Shown here in pieces: positions 11,006-26,600 of a stretch of DNA of 64,000 nucleotides; position 1 is the stretch's first letter, and each line of letters begins with the position of its first letter. The notes under the pieces were generated by a model, which was not told the DNA's origin, searched no databases, and saw nothing but the letters and a program-made list of their open reading frames with translations. The stretch is from Larus michahellis. Taxonomy: Eukaryota; Chordata; Aves; Charadriiformes; Laridae. Where the stretch lies: the NCBI RefSeq assembly GCF_964199755.1, contig NC_133898.1, positions 110,121,847 through 110,185,846 of the forward strand. Direction: 5' to 3'. The translations under genes were made by a program, and so were the position numbers.

Positions 11006-14000
11006 GAATATTCACCTAGTATACCTGGGGTCTACTAGAATCAGTTGAAAATTTTCAGATAAAACTTTTCTAGTAGAAAATGGTTTAAATCTCCTTCCTT
11101 CCACCTTCCTTCTGCAACCAACCATCCTGTCTGAGAGAAGAGCATCAATGAAAACATCAACCTATGGGAAAAATCTCAGTAAATTTGCTTTTAAAAAATA
11201 CTCTGTCCAGGAGTGTCTGTGTGACAACATGCATTCAACTTCCACAGTCCCTTTGAAACGTACTTCATGGTGTATCTGAGTTTAAATTCACTGACTAGAA
11301 CAGCTTTTCTTTTGCTCAGGGACAGTCCCACAGTTAACACACGATCAGCCAGCTTTTCTGAAGTAATAAAATGTTAGAGTTAAAATCTGTGAAGAAAAAG
11401 CAGAGGGCAACACATACATTATAAGCTACATTACAGCTATATAGACGCTGAATTGTTCCATTCCACCAGCTTTTCACATCTTTTTTCCAAAATAAGTGTG
11501 TCAGTGTCTCCCGATCACGGCTGTCTCAGTGTAGTCTCCCCGCTTTTCCAGGCTTGTTAACCAGAAGGGACAATGGTGTATTGTCCCCTGGACCTCAGCA
11601 GAGGTGATACTTCCACAGACTTACCACCTGCAAGAGTGATTTGATTACCCCCTAGTGACGCCAGTTTCTAGAGGAAATGATTTTGTTAGGCACAGATACT
11701 TAAAACATTTAGAGCCCTGCAACAGTATTAGTGTTTCATTCCTTTACTGTACTGGTCATGTCTGAACAGAGTTTTCTTTAAAATGTTCCTGCCTCCAAAA
11801 CACCACCTCTCTCAGCAGAGTCCAAGGTGACAAGCAGACCGTGTTCAGAACTTGCATGTGTTCTTACATGCTCCAATTCTCTACTTGAAGAGAGGCTGCC
11901 TGTTTGCTATGGCATTCCTAATAATGCTGTGAATTAAATTAGCTTAAATCAGCCTACTTTGCCTGTACGGTTCATATTCTTCCCACTTGGCATGTTTTGC
12001 TTTCATTCAGACAATTTACATAATTATAAACCTTCAACTGATCTCTATTATGTTGTGAGAATACTGTGAGAATTGTTGAAACCTGATAGCACATTTTGGA
12101 GCTCCAGTAAATGCAGTAAATGGGAGTGTAGGCACATTGAAGCCAATGGAAGTACTGCCACAAAGTCCAGGTCAATAAAACCAGATTACACCCTTCTTTT
12201 ATGCATCCTCAGATCATTATCTCTGCAACATTTGTTTTGGAACAATGAGCAGGTTGCTCAATAGCAAGAACAGGATCCTGAAACAGCTCACCAGATGCAT
12301 CAGGTTCCTGTGATTTATTCTAGGGCTCAGTCCCTGATTGTATGCTCCACATCCACGCAAGGTTGCATCCAGGCTCCAATCTGGAGCTCACCTTTGCAAG
12401 AAAACCTGGATACCATCGAGAGGATAGTTTGTTCCAGTGTCCATTTGCTAGAGCCAACATGAATACTGGCAAGTCTGAACAGATTAGCTCATGGAAGGGG
12501 CTCGCTCCCTACCACGGTATAGCAAAGATGCTATAGAAGTAGCCATTGCCAGCTCTCTGGCTAAGAAGGGAAAGACTGGCCATTTCTCAGCAAGGATGTT
12601 TGAACGAAATCTTGTCATTATCTCAGCCATTTGCATAATTTCACTACTGTTATCCAAAAATCATTCCCGAAGTTTGTGCGGTCTCCTTGAATAAAATACA
12701 AAATTGTGCTTGAAGAACATTGTGACTGCAATTGCATTGGGAAATGTTGCTCAGATCAGCAGGATATGACGTGACATTTCACCTTCAAAAAAAAATGAAA
12801 TAGAACTTATGAAGAGACACAGATGCATTAAGTAAAAAATCCAGAACAAACAGTGGCAAACCCACAAGATTTTTATTCCCATTCTCTTTAGGGAGGTTAG
12901 CAGGGAATTTTTGCTTTCTTACAGGATTATTATCAATTTCAGCTTCTAGCATCTTTGTATTCCTCCCAATAAGACCACTAGATACAAGAAGTAATAATGT
13001 GCTCAGTGCAATAGTAGTAGAATAATAGCTTCTTTAAAAGGTCAGGTCTATAAGATTTCTAAAAGAGCAGACGAAGTTTGACAGGGAAATAGCAAGAAAA
13101 TCATAACTTTTTATTTCATACCATCAGGAGCTAACTGTTCAAATTACACAGATAGGAAACATTACAAAAGAAATAGGCTTCTGTAACTGTAAACAAAGAC
13201 ACATTATAATTAGAATGAGGCATTACTAATAAGTCGTAAAAATGAGACTTCATTAGAAGAAAATAGAACGGGAGGGAAAATCTCATTTTGGTTTTCCAAC
13301 ATTCATATTTTAGATGTTTACTTCATTTTTCACCTGTGCCGGTAAAAAAACAGCTGTTGTCCATGTAGCCCTTTTGTATGATCCTGCAGGCTGGCTAGGC
13401 CAGATCAGTGGTTTAAAGTAGGATTAAAAGAGCTGGGCAGATTCGTTAAGTCATTGGGAGAAGAATTTGAGCACTGAAAGAGGGATATATTAAGTACTAT
13501 ACTGTTCTTCCCTTTTCATTTTTGTTCTTTTGAACTGGTTGTTAGGATCCATTCCTGAACTTAAGTCAGAAGAGATGTAAGATTTCAAGTAAATTAAATG
13601 AATATAAAGTCTTCTTTAAAACAACAGAAAACAGGGAACTTCCATAGTTCCATAGAATCTCTAGCATCTAATGGATTGAATACATATATCTTAAGTACGT
13701 GTGTTCAGTGTCAAGAAATCCAGACACTGGATCCATACCAATAATCTCAAATTAGAATCTACAATAAACTCAATTTATCCTATTAGAAATATTGATTTAT
13801 GAACAATTCACAAACATGTAATTTTAGTATTCACCTAGCGCTACATTCCAGAAGGGCTCATTTGCTATTTTTGAACGATTGCCCAAATTCCTATTTCCTG
13901 TTTAGCTCCAGGAATTTTAGAAATACGTAATTGCAAATTCAGGAAATCCAATACACATCTCATCAATCAGAATTTTACCCACTTACCCAAGCTGCCACCT

Positions 14001-14993
14001 TTTAGATAGGATGCATTTCCACTAAAAAAAGAAATGAAACGTTATACTCCTGGTATTATAATACTGCCATGAATAATTAAAGCAAAATGTCTTAAAAGCC
14101 AAAGGCTTCCTAAAACTGACACAGACTTATTTGAATAATGCCCTGGAATAAAAAGGTTAAATGCACATCAGTTATGTGCAATTAATATCATACAATACTG
14201 TTCATTATACTTTTTCTGCATCTGTCTCTAAAAGATTATGACATGTTGAAGTTATCAAAATGGATGTGTTTATATAAAACCGACAGTGATATGTAGCAGA
14301 GATGACAGCTCTTTGAAGATCATACAAAAATAGAAGAGGAAGATATACCTCGTAGAGCCCCAGAAGGAACATGGCTTTAAAAAAAAACGAAAAAAAAAAC
14401 CAAAAACAACAACTGAAAAAAGAGGAGACAGTAGAAAATACAAAACTTGTGACATTCCTTTTAGTTCTGCATAATAGTTTCTCCTAGATAGTTGCACTAG
14501 CTGAGGTGTGTTGTTAATTGTTAGGTGGTTAATTTTAGAATTGCCTGGAAAATCTTGAGACCTTATGGCCAAAAGCTTTCATGACAAGGAAACAATATTT
14601 CGCAAAAGCTTTAAAGGTGTTAGCTGGGAACAGCGTTTAGAATGCCTAACAGTGGTAACCTTGGGGTAAGTGTCATGGACAAGGAGTCTGGTTATATTTT
14701 ACAGCTAAAGCTGATTTTGGAAGAAAAGGAAAAACTGGAAACACTGAATATAAATGAGGTATTTGTGACACCATTGTAATCAGGAATTCTCCATGCAATG
14801 AAATCAAGTACGACAAAGTGGTTCTCCAATAACTGTGCAAAAAAAAAAATAAATTAAACGAAAATCCACTCAACATTGTTATGCTTATCAATTCTTAAAG
14901 AATAAACAGAAGTCAAGATCTAAATCGCATTTTTTAATCACTTATTAAACTTCAACAATTCTATACTAAATATGAAAATGCCAAATGTGAGAT

Positions 14994-15009
14994 ATATATA
15001 TATATATTT
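14994..15009. repeat. (TA)n microsatellite
   Basis: A short pure run of TA dinucleotides inside AT-rich DNA. It is probably polymorphic. Confidence 0.8.
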
Positions 15010-17603
15010 AATTAATTGTGCATGTTTAAACTTACAGCTGCAAATAACCTACCACCAATTATTAACCAGAAAAATAATTCAGATGAGGGTTTTTTTGCAG
15101 TCATGGTTAACATCTTTGTAACATATTTTTTCAGTGACTTAAAATTCATATAATTATATAGTGTGGTGTGTTTCTTTGCTCCAATATAGGTTGAATGTTA
15201 ACTCAAATGCTCAGGAAAAGGGTAAGTGACCCTTTGCTTCCACAGCTAATGGTCACCTGCAGATGGGGAGCAACAGCTTTCTGATAACTGAGCAAAGCAG
15301 CTTCCTCACCTTTCTCTCTATATCCCTAAACAGAACTTGTACGTCTTTAAACTTGGTATGTCTTGTCTTTGTGTATAAAAGGTAATAACGCTTACTAATC
15401 TTTGTGAGATGTTTCTAAGGTAAGTGGAAGAAAAGTCACGCACAAGAGCAAAGCTTTAGGATTTAATAAAGCTTTTGTCGAATACAGCACAATCAGTTGT
15501 ACAGCAATATTATTCAGGCAGCTCACCAGTGGTTTTCACAGCTCCCTGAAGCAAGGATGACTGGTACATTGGCAGTAGTGAGACATTTTAGCACCCCTGT
15601 TCTACTTGGATTCTTCCAGCGCTTGCTGCCCACAGGCATCCCCACACGGTGGGCGAGCAGCTGCTCCTGCTGCCAGCAGGAAGGGCAAGAGCGGCATCCG
15701 ATAGGACCTGAAGACATCTCCTTCTACGCTGCACCCGTTTAGAGGGTGTCCTGGAGCAAGTGTCTGTCTTATCCTGCCTTGATGGTGCTCTATTTCACAG
15801 TGTTGCTGTGCCTTTCTCTGTCATCTCGTTTCAAGACAATTAACTCTCTGACTTTTCTCTTTAAAGCCAAAACATTTGTATTTCCAACATGACAACGTGA
15901 AACTTCAGTTAACTACCGTCTTATAATTTTCTTATTTGATTCCTTTCAATTTTCAAAGAACAAAACGAACCGGTTATTGCTAGAGGTTGTTGTTAAGACG
16001 AAAGTTACCTGAATCTTATTGTGAGAATTTGGGGGTGGGAGGAGATGGGGGGATGGGACAAGGAAAATGCATAAATAGTAGGAGAACAGATGGGGGAAAT
16101 CTTACGCTTCATTGAGGCTGGTGCTCACTTCACTGCCTAAGGAATGTCCCTCCTGAGAATCGCAGCTGAAGTCTGCGTCAGGTTTTGCCCTCAAACTGTA
16201 AGAGAATTTTAGGCATAAGCCTTGTTATCAGTTGAATTAAAAGCTGAAATAAAAAGTTATCAGTTGAAGTGCCATATTGTTTTTATAATTAAAGGAAATG
16301 AGAACTTTTGAGGTAATGCATGCACAGGTTCTCACATTAAAAAAATGGGTTCTCATATTGATTTTACAATTTTAAAAAAGCATTTCTGATGTATACTATA
16401 CAGCTTTGTTCTTCCATGCTTTTGGAAATAACATCAAAGTTTGTGCAATTCTGAAAGGCGTAATATTACAAAAAATGCCAAACGAGTTTTCTTTTCTTTA
16501 CAGAAAAATAATCTGACTAATTTCAGACATAATTTTGGTTGGGAAAAGCAGCTTAGAATTTTTCAAAACAGTTATACACTTATTCAGACCAAAATTCCAA
16601 ATGTTAAAAATGTATCCATTTTTCACAACACCTTTCCTGTCAATGTCTTTCCCTGAGTTCCAGGCAAAATTGTGCAGTGGGACTGACACAGCTGAAACAA
16701 GAACACAGCAAATGCATTCAGAAATGCCTGCACATTAAGGCTTAATTTATGTTCTCACAGTACAAATTTCAGATATCAAGAATATTGAAACTGACCAGCA
16801 GTGGAGCATTTAACAGTACAAAGTAAATAATGTGTTGGGACTTGATGATATTGTCTCATATTCTGTATATTTTAAGGCTGCAGTTTTCTCATATGTTAAA
16901 GTAATCAATCCCACTTGTACTATAAATGTCAAGTACTATATATGAAGGTTAATGTAAATTTTCCCTCTTGCAACAAGAAAACAATATACTGTAAACCTGG
17001 AGAAAAGCCACCATATAATACTAAAATGTTTTCAACAGTTAAACAGGAAAAAGCTGTCAACACCACCAAGAATAATGATCATTTAAGCTGCTACAAAAAG
17101 ATTAGTAACAGTCCTTCCTTGACATATGCATGTGGCTAAAAGTTAATTTTACTGTACATATTGGTAGTCATCATCTTACAAAATCCCATGCATGTGAATA
17201 ATTATAACCAGGCAAGAAAGAAGATTATTTAAGAAAATTATGCAGGTACATAAGCTTTTGCAGCACCATAATTTTTTCTTGAAAGTTGTATGGCAATCTT
17301 CTTAAAAAATAACAGAGCTCGAGCATTGAATTGTTCCCAATGTATCTCTTGACTCCTTGTTTCAAATTGCCTAAGTATTATGAACATTGAAACTAATGCT
17401 ACAAATTTTTAAGCACATTTTACAGTGATTTCTCTTTAGTGATCCAATAAAAAAAAAAAAGTCTATCTATTTCCAGTATGGTACCTAAAGAATAACTTCA
17501 GATTTATTCAAGAGTTCCTAAAAGCATTTCCAAAAATATATCCTTTATTTACATTCACAGTCAAGACAAAAAACAACAGGGATCCTCATTCCAGAGTATT
17601 TCA

Positions 17604-17690
17604 ATGGCTAGAGTGTTCACTGCGGTTGGAGAGAAACCAACAGGCATGACTGCCAGTGCACCTTGTTGCACCAGGTTAGAGTTTGAATCA
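17604..17690 (+). repeat. possible tRNA-derived SINE relic
   Basis: 'atggctagagtg' near 17604-17615 resembles a pol III A box (TRGCNNAGYGG). About 60 bases later 'ggttagagtttgaatc' resembles a decayed B box (GGTTCGANTCC). The order and approximate spacing fit the head of an ancient tRNA-SINE. I see no intact cloverleaf, so this is not a functional tRNA gene. The call is weak. Confidence 0.25.
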
Positions 17691-20600
17691 GATTTTCTCA
17701 TTGTCGAATAATTGAGCTCTCTCTATTGGGCTAAAGTGGCCCTTGACAGGAGATAGTACGAACAAGCTGTCCAAGATCTAACAAGCTGCCGGTAAGTGCA
17801 CTCCCCTGGGGTGCCTCAAGCTCGTGTCTAATCCAAGGCAGGAGTGTGACTCTAGTTTTATCGCTTTCTAAATGTGGGTCCCATCCTTTGAGTTGTGAGT
17901 TATCACGAAGTTCCCTCCACCTGCATCTGTCTGATCATCATGATCAGCAGTTTCAGCTTAGACTTGAGAAACCTCTATCAACAAAAATATTACTGAAAAG
18001 AGCTCATTCCTCAAAAAAAACCCAACCCAAAAAAACCCCAAAACATCATTTTAAATCAAATTTTGATTATTTGTTACTAAAATTTTTAATGAGTTAAAAA
18101 AAAAAAATCTTGGAAAAAGAAAGTGCATCAAAGGCTACTTATCAGTAAATGCCAATGTTCTTATCAGGATGTCCCACAGCAAAACTCACCAGGTGGTGCG
18201 TGGCAGGATAATGTATGATTTTTTTTGTTCTTACAACACTTCACGAAGTAGCTGCTATTGGCCACTGTCAGAGACACGGCTCTGGGATGGATTGGTCTGA
18301 TCCAGCAGAGCCTTTATTTTATTCATTTTTCCTGTTATCTCTTAGGACAGGAATATCGCATTCTGTCTTTATAAATCAGTTATTTTTATCCTTGTGAAAA
18401 ATTAGGAAACAACGTACACAACAAAAAGACAAGCAGTATTCTAATGTTGAATAATGACAGTATTGTACAGCCCAAGTGGTGTAACTGATTTATTTATAAA
18501 TGAAGTGTAATAAACTCTAATAAGTTAATCACTCCAGGAAACTAGGATGGCAGGGCGTAAAATCCTGAGATCAGGAGTGGAGAGCAATATGTGAGTTTAC
18601 TAGTTACATCCTTGCTTCAATGAGAAGGTCCTCTCCGGCAACTTTGGTTTGCTTGGAGACTATGGGCGGAACCAGAACTGTCGGCCACGGGCAGAAGGTG
18701 AAGTTCACACCTACAGAAAGCCACAACAGCTTTCCTAAACCACAAACAGTGATAAACCGAGCGTGAGGAAAAGCACACCACCACCTCTTACTTCGGAGCT
18801 GGGTGCGTTCTGTCAGGCGTCAATTCATGACGTTAGTTTTCATTCGTCTGGATGATTCTACTGCCTCGATGGAGGGTGAGAAAGGGAATTATTATTGGAA
18901 TCCCTGATAGGGTTTCCTGTTCTTCCTTACACAGGGATAGATTATAATGAACTTTTCAGACTGGCGTCAAAATAGGAATCCACAATAAGATAGCTTTTTA
19001 TAAACATTTATACCAGAGACTAAAGGGTGAAGGAAATGTCTGCTAGAAGAAAGAAAATGGCACTGAATATGTTTGGACATCCTAAATGCCAAATTCGGTA
19101 AATTTTGTGGAGTAGACTTCATTTCCCAGGTCTTGGCAGAGAAAACAGAACTTCTTTACACTGAAACTGTCAGTGTCCCAAAGGTTTTGAGTTGATTGAT
19201 TATTTGAAAACAGAAACATTCTTCAATACATTGAGGGTTGAAAGTTCAGACAGGTCTGAATTATTTTGATCTGGAGGGACTTGTCATCTTTTTGTCTCTT
19301 TTAGTATGGAATTAAAAAATCATTTAAGTGGAGAAAGTAGCCACTGAGAAGTTCAAGCTAGTGGACACCGAATAAATGCTTCTGCCATAATTTTTTCCGT
19401 GACAGCCCAGATCTGAGTGCTTGCCAGCCACTCGGTGTTAATTTGACATGCTCGTGTGGTTCCCCTGCTATCAGCGAAGGGGAAGCTCACTTAAACCCAG
19501 CTGAGAATGTCCACGTGGGTTGTGATCGCTGCACTGGATCAAGTAGACATACTTAAAAAATAGAATCTCTGCAGCTGTTTCATTCAAGAACATTAAGCTA
19601 AGAATTTGTGTTTCACAAATGACAGTACAAAGATTTAAAATGTGAAAGAGCGTTTAAAACGTCCCTCTTCCAACTTCTGTTTCTCTAAGAACATTATCCT
19701 ACACATACTCTGCCTTTAATGTCATAAAACGAAAGGCTATCTTTGTCTTATTTGTATTTGTCTAACAGCCTTTTTAATAGAAAATAGAAAGTTACATCCA
19801 TAAATGTATTTTGTGATATTACTTGGCATTATTTCAGTATTTTGTGCCTTTAATAAATGTTAATAAATAGTTTATAGTACATCTTAGTGAAGGCAAATGT
19901 ATTTCAGGCATTCCACAAGCTATATAAAAGCCAGGTACTATTGCAAATGAGGTACCTTTGAGATTGCAGTCTTCAAAAAGAACATTTAATACATCAGCTT
20001 TGCATTTAAGTGTTGAGACAGATACTATTTTAATAGTCATATTCTTTGAGAATGAGGATTATAGTCTTTTCTATGTCTTGACATAAGGAGTTGGAAGGTT
20101 TTGCGAAGTAAAGCAGGTCAGATGTAACTACCGATTTGTCTTTTTTATTTGGAGCATTTGCCACGCAGATTTGTCTTCTGTTTTCCTCTCGCTATACCAC
20201 TTGCACTTCCATCTCTACTACTGACAGCATGCTATCACATTGTAGCCAGGCTGCAACTGCTCTCACACCCAATTTGGGAACCTTTTATCTTCTGTTCCCA
20301 CACCACAGTTTTGGGAAATTATAACTAAAATTCATATGTTGAATGAGATGAGCAACATGAAGGATTATATCAGCACTATGGTGTATTTTTTAATGTTTAA
20401 AAGACATGAGCTGTCTTGAAATCTTGCTGTCATGCAGAATTTATCAATGTTTTCAAGTTGCAAATCTCACTTGAGAGGAAAATACGAAGTTTTCAGAAAA
20501 GTCAGAGAAAATAAAAAGGAGTATCCCTTATGGCTCCCCACAGGTTTCTACCGTTTTCTGTTTCTCCTCAGTGTCCATTGTGTTTTGTGTATAAATCTTT

Positions 20601-23600
20601 GTACCGATGCTTTGGCAAGACCAAATTTTTTTCTCGATATGGTTAGTTTCTCACATTAGAATTGTGATGTTCTAATAACTTACTGCTAGTTCTGTGCAAA
20701 CACTTTCCAGGGCTAACTGAAGTGCTGCTTGAGGAAGGGAATTGTTGGCATCACCTCAAGGTAGGAGAGCAATCATGAAAACTTGCAGGATAAAACACAT
20801 CTGACCTGTGACCTCCAAGCCTAAAAAAAGAAAGAACTAAAAAAATGAACTTGGGAGGCCACACCAAGATAGATATAAACAAAATAAAGTTCCAAAGAGT
20901 TTAAAAAAAATACTGTTGTATATTGTCATCTGAGGGCCCAAGTCAATGCTCCTGGATCATCCAAACTGCTTATGTGCTGGCTCTCACTCCACCTGTCACA
21001 GAGGAATGAACCGAGGCCCAGCAATAGACCATCTTACATTCAAACCCTTCTACTTAACAGTTTTGAGCCATGTGGTGTAAAGAACTAGCAGGCTAAACCA
21101 TGCCAGAAATACCTGCTATAAAGTAATAGGCGCAAAATCCATTCACTGTGATTAAATTGGTCCATAAAGAAAAAAATCTTGCAGTAGTAAGGCTGCTTGC
21201 ATTTGTTAGGGCATCATCACAACATACCATCTGTTCTTTTATATTCTTGTTTATAGCTCTGACTTTCAGCGAGATGGTAGTGATTACCTCACATCTTTAT
21301 TATATAAAAAGAGCTGTTTGCTAGTTCAGTGTTCTGAAAAAAAAAGAAAAAAGTTTTTGTCAGTTACTCATCAATTTGCTCATCTGTTTGTCCTATGCAA
21401 CATGATGATTTCAAGTCTGCTGACACTGTTACCCAAGGGAGTATGATTCATGCAATAATTTTCCTTCCTTCCTGCCTATTTCTTTTAAATTTGCTGGAAC
21501 TTTAATATATCCCATACATACTTTTCACCTTAAACTATTCTACCCTTACTAGCACTACAGTCATTCATTTCACTTTTAAAATATTCTCTTATTTTAGGTA
21601 GGAGGCTTACTAGTATCAGAAAAATTAAGATGGCATACAATTTTGGTTTCTTACTCTTAACATCCCATTCTCGCAGGATACCTATTTTCTTTTTCTCTTC
21701 TCTTGGAAAATGAACTCCTCCTTCAAGAATAAAGACGAATATTAACAATAACACCTTTGTGTTTATAGAGTCCATTTTCACCAAGGCTATGAAAGAATAT
21801 TAGCGATGTGGGTAGTTTCCCCTTTTACAGCAGGGAGGTCATTTAGCTCCAGGATGCACACTCCACCAGCAACCTTCTGAATGAATCTCCTGACACTGAA
21901 TCCTGTAGCGACTGGAGCACGCCTTGTTGTAAGGAAACCCATTAGGGACTTCTGGGTGGAACAACACAGGAATTCCCACTCCCACTGCCAGGGAAAAGCA
22001 GTCGAGGAAGAGATGACACTGGCTTTGGAGAGCTCAAATCAGGCGAGTCTGAAAATGCAAAGTATTGATCCTGGCAAAGACACTTCACCGTTGCCTGGTC
22101 TGTGAGCTAAAATGGTCATGGCTAATTTCTTCATGCTCTAGATGAACTGAGCTGAGGGATACACTTTGACTGAAAAAGCACAGTCTAACCAACAGAGTGA
22201 AGGAATAGGGAGTAATATCTTGTGGTCAGTCTCCCTCTTCAGCAGAGTGCTGGAGGTGGTGCATGAGGTTAAATGGCTTTTAACTCCCAGCACTGACCAA
22301 GCGTTTTTTGCTATTTCTGAAAAGAGACTTTTCATTCTCATGTTTTGATGGCCTTAGAAGTTTCCAGCTTACATGAGCAACATAATTTTGGTCCCTCTCA
22401 CAGGAGCTCTTGTGGAGGACCTTTATGCACAGGAATGTGCCAGTTTCTTCCCAGAGAAAGCTGGCAGGCTGTAAGGGATGTTTCTTTTTACTTTATCATC
22501 CATTCCTCTTTTGCCTCAGATAATTGTCTTCTCCTTTCCTCGTCCCAGATGCAGAAGTGTCCAGCCCCTCTCCCATTTCCACCACTTGCTGCAAAACTTC
22601 CACTTCATCATGTGATTTTTTTCATGTGGTTTTTCCTGTGTTTATTATTTGCTTTGATTTTCTTCTTACCTTTTCCTTCAAAATATTAGCTTTTAAAAAT
22701 AATTAATTTAAACAAACAAAAGCCCATCTGACTTCAATGCCTCATTTCACCCAAATTTGTTTCTACGCACACCTCACTTCCAGTTCCATTCCAGCCCCCT
22801 TCCCATTTGCTGCGTTCAGGGGATCCTGACGGAACCGTCTGTGAAGTTGCAACTCTCCTTCAGGGTCTCTTACGTCTCAGCTAGTGGGTAGCCCTCACTT
22901 TGGCCTTTAAAATAGCATCTTCTTCTAGACATAGACGGTCAATATCTGGATGCGAGTTCACTGTTACCACATCCCTGCTCTTCTCCTTCATGTCAAACAC
23001 TTCGTATTTGCGATTCTAGCCCTTAGCTAGAGTTATTGAGCTTAGCTGTCTTCATGCCTCTAGATGGGAGCTGAGTCACACCTGAATCCCCTGGAAGGAA
23101 GGAAGAAAAGGGGGGGACTCTTACACCTTGTCCCCTGTAAGGGTTTGTGGTTTGGAGACAGCACCCTGCCCCAACCTCTTAAAGCCTATCAGCTTGTTAA
23201 AGAGAAAAAGCTGCACTGCAATGCTGTAATTTACACACAGACACCCTGGATGGACAGTGAAGCTTTCAGAAAATCATGAGAAATTACTAAGTCATGATTT
23301 AATCATTTTGCCTCTGGACCAGTCCTCAGGCTTTTGAAATTTGGGAACTGAGAATCCTGTCACATTTACGATACTAATTCTGGTAAATCTATACAGAACA
23401 GCTTCGTAGACATTCTACTTCATCTCACAATCCTAAATCTACGTCATCAGACCTTTTAACCAGCTTGGAAGGTTCTGCACACAGTTAAAACCATGTAAAC
23501 ACAGTTAATATAAGGCCTAAATTAAATTACAGTAGATGTCAGAATATGTTAAGATGTCAAATTAGCCTGTTTCCCAGTACTACATAGCAATGGAGCCCTC

Positions 23601-26600
23601 TAAGGGTTACAAAGCAAACTGATTGCTTTCTATACTATTATGTACTTAATTGAAACAATTATGTATATTCTGCACTATATCTTTTTTTGATGAGTTAATA
23701 CAGCTATAGTGTATCACACTTAACTGGGTTAAATTTAAATGAGATGACCACTCTAGTTATCTTCTACGATAACTATCCAAGTTAATGTCATCGATGATAA
23801 TGGCTCTTGCTAATTAGAATTGAATTAATATGTGTCTACCTAATGGGCATACATACAACAAAACCAGAAGGCTTTGGTGTTGTTTAACTGAGTATAATAT
23901 TCTGACTGGTAGTACTTTAACCCATAATGTGCTAGGTAAAATAAAAAAAAAAAAAGAAATGCAATGAATATTAACTTCAGTGCAATTAGCATTTTAGCAT
24001 TTTCATTCAACACTTTGCATGAAGTCTCAGCTAGACTTTTAAAAGAGGGTAGTTTTTATTTGAGAGGACAAGTTCTCCATCTTTCAATTGAAAGGGTGGT
24101 ATTTTTGAGCTATTCCAGTCTGGAATTTGTCAATATTGATATATATTAACATACACAAGAATTAATTAAGTAGTCAGTTGAAAAAAATGTGATAATAATA
24201 TCTATTTTTTTTTTTAATTTTCGCTTACTTGGGATTTATTTTATTTTTTGTTCATGATACAACCATGACAAGTTGACTTTAAGTGTATTAATTTTACTCT
24301 TCACTTTACTACCAGTTCATACTACAAAAAATCTGAAAGCCTTCAGTGTATTTCACTCCAAGTGTCAAAACTCTGATTTCAGAGTCTTTTGGGATGATTT
24401 CTCTTAACATATAAGTCTTGAAAGTCATAATTCCATTAGTTTCTTCAGAGGTTGGAGAACAGCTTGCTTTCTCTTTTCTGACATAGATGTATAAATCAGT
24501 CCCTCCAGCATATTTCATTAAAATATAAAACTTGTCAAACTTCTTTTTATACTTTGTACAAGTTAATGTTTTAGGGAACCATAGCTTCCTTATAAGCTAT
24601 GTGTTCTGTATATTTTCAAATTCTTTTTTTAAGCATCAAACAGTTAGTGACAAATCAGTTTCTGAAGAAGCTCTATTTAATGATTTTTTAGAATATTTTT
24701 ACTTCTATTTCAAAAAGAATTATGTGGGTATCATACGCCATTACAATTGTCATTGTTTGCTCACGTATAAATAGTCAGCTAGTTTTGCATGTTAAATTTG
24801 TTCTTCCTACAACGTGGACGAAGCAGAAAACTTGTATAACACACACTATTTACTAACTAATTTGAATCTTTGATGGTAAAAATCAATAAACCAATTTGCT
24901 AGAAAGAAATTGGTCTCATGAGCTTTTTTTATAAATTAGCTCTTAATCAGAGGGATGTTCTGTCCTGGTTTTTGATAATTACTGTAGAATGATTAGTCTA
25001 ATTTAGGATTTGGGGCCATTGAAACAAGAAAATAGATAAAATTTGACCCTTATTTGTGTTTACTCTGTGATTTCTACGAAAAAACAGTCTGTGATTACTT
25101 ACAAAAGGTCTCACTATCAATTAACCTACAGAACCAACGCCTTTAAGTAAAGCCATTAAATCTATTTCTAATCCCATTTTACAACACTGCTGTGGATTGA
25201 ATGTATTTAAACAACCAAAAAGCTCGCAGATCCCTGGTTTCTGCTAGAAAATACTTAGCCGTGAAGGGCTTATGATTTGTTTGGTACATCAGCTTCCTGA
25301 TTTTTGTGATGCTTTTGCTTGAGTACAAACCTTACAAATCACATTCTCTCCAGGGTGGCTACAGGAAGCTGATTACTCTCACTAATCCCAAAATCAAGGT
25401 GAAGAGTATAGTATCAGACACATGACTCTTACAGTTAGGAACCTAAAATGATTCACGTCTTGTAGATCCTACTATGTATTACTTCAAGATATATTACTAA
25501 CGAACCGGTAGATCATTACTGCAGACTGCAAAGGAATAACACGCCTCTACCTTTGTTCATGTATTCATCCCAATTCCACAGCACGATTACTTAAAAGACT
25601 TGAAGAATTTCTAAAAGCTTGTTTCTACCATATTAAAACCCTTCCAAGCTTAGTGTTCCTTTAGATCAAGTTGTATCAGTCCTAATTACCTGAATATACA
25701 TCCTGCCCCACTAGTTCAAAGTACCTAGGTGTATTTATTACCGAATCCTTCGACTGAGAGATACGCGTGATCTCAGTGGAGGGTCCTAGCCCGGATACCT
25801 CTTTGTCCAGCTGAACTTCATTCTCCTCCCCTTGTATCACTGTGCAAACCCTTTTTCTCAGGTTTTTGCTGGATCAGAAGCGAGGAAAGGTATGCAAGAT
25901 TGTATTTCTTTGATTCAGGGCAGAATTAACAAGCGTGTTATAAATGACACTTGGAACTTGTCCATTTTAAGAAATGTGCCTTGTTTCAATTAGTTCTGCT
26001 GAATGCCTTGCTAACTATTGTAACACTTTCAGATTAAAGAGGCAACGCATTTGATCCCAACGTTGGTTTCAGCTGGTTCTAGCTGTGGACAGTGCCAAAG
26101 TAAACAGGACCACGATTTCAGTGGGACCACTTAAAGTCAGTGCTTGTAGCGGTGTAACATATTACCAATTACAGCTCTTTTCCTGGCTTCATTACGCCCA
26201 TGGAACTATACCAGAAAGGTTCCTACAGTTCATTCTTCTATGAAACAATAAACACAAATACAGGAAATGTAGAGGCCTTCCTTTTGAGCCCTCTGAGATA
26301 TTTCCGATTCAGTACAACACTGTTCTACCTTTGCAGCGAAACAGTGGTGTAGGTATGGCCACAATTTGGAGGAACTGGTCGGAAGAAGATAGATTACAAA
26401 ACAGGGGTCCATAAAGCACATCAGTTTTGAGTAATGACGCTGGAATTTCACTAGCATGCTGGGTTATAATTGCCTAATCTTTTCAGAGTCGTTATGTGTT
26501 ATGTGCATGCATGTAAATTACAGGAAGGAGACTGAAGTCAATTCAAACTGGAAGTCTGTATTCTCAAAGAGGTGGTGATTGGAAAGACTTTGTGGTTGGA

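Larger units (their letters stand above)
10441..17603. other. non-coding intergenic DNA
   Basis: No cellular exon was recognised. The stretch holds a perfect palindrome (10980-11005), a TA-dinucleotide run (about 14994-15009), a partial CTCF-like word near 11645-11660 (ccccctagtgacgcc) and several homopolymer runs. All open frames are short. Confidence 0.6.

Noticed and set aside
17604..17690. A functional tRNA gene
   Set aside because: There is no cloverleaf, acceptor stem or anticodon arm; at most it is a decayed SINE head.
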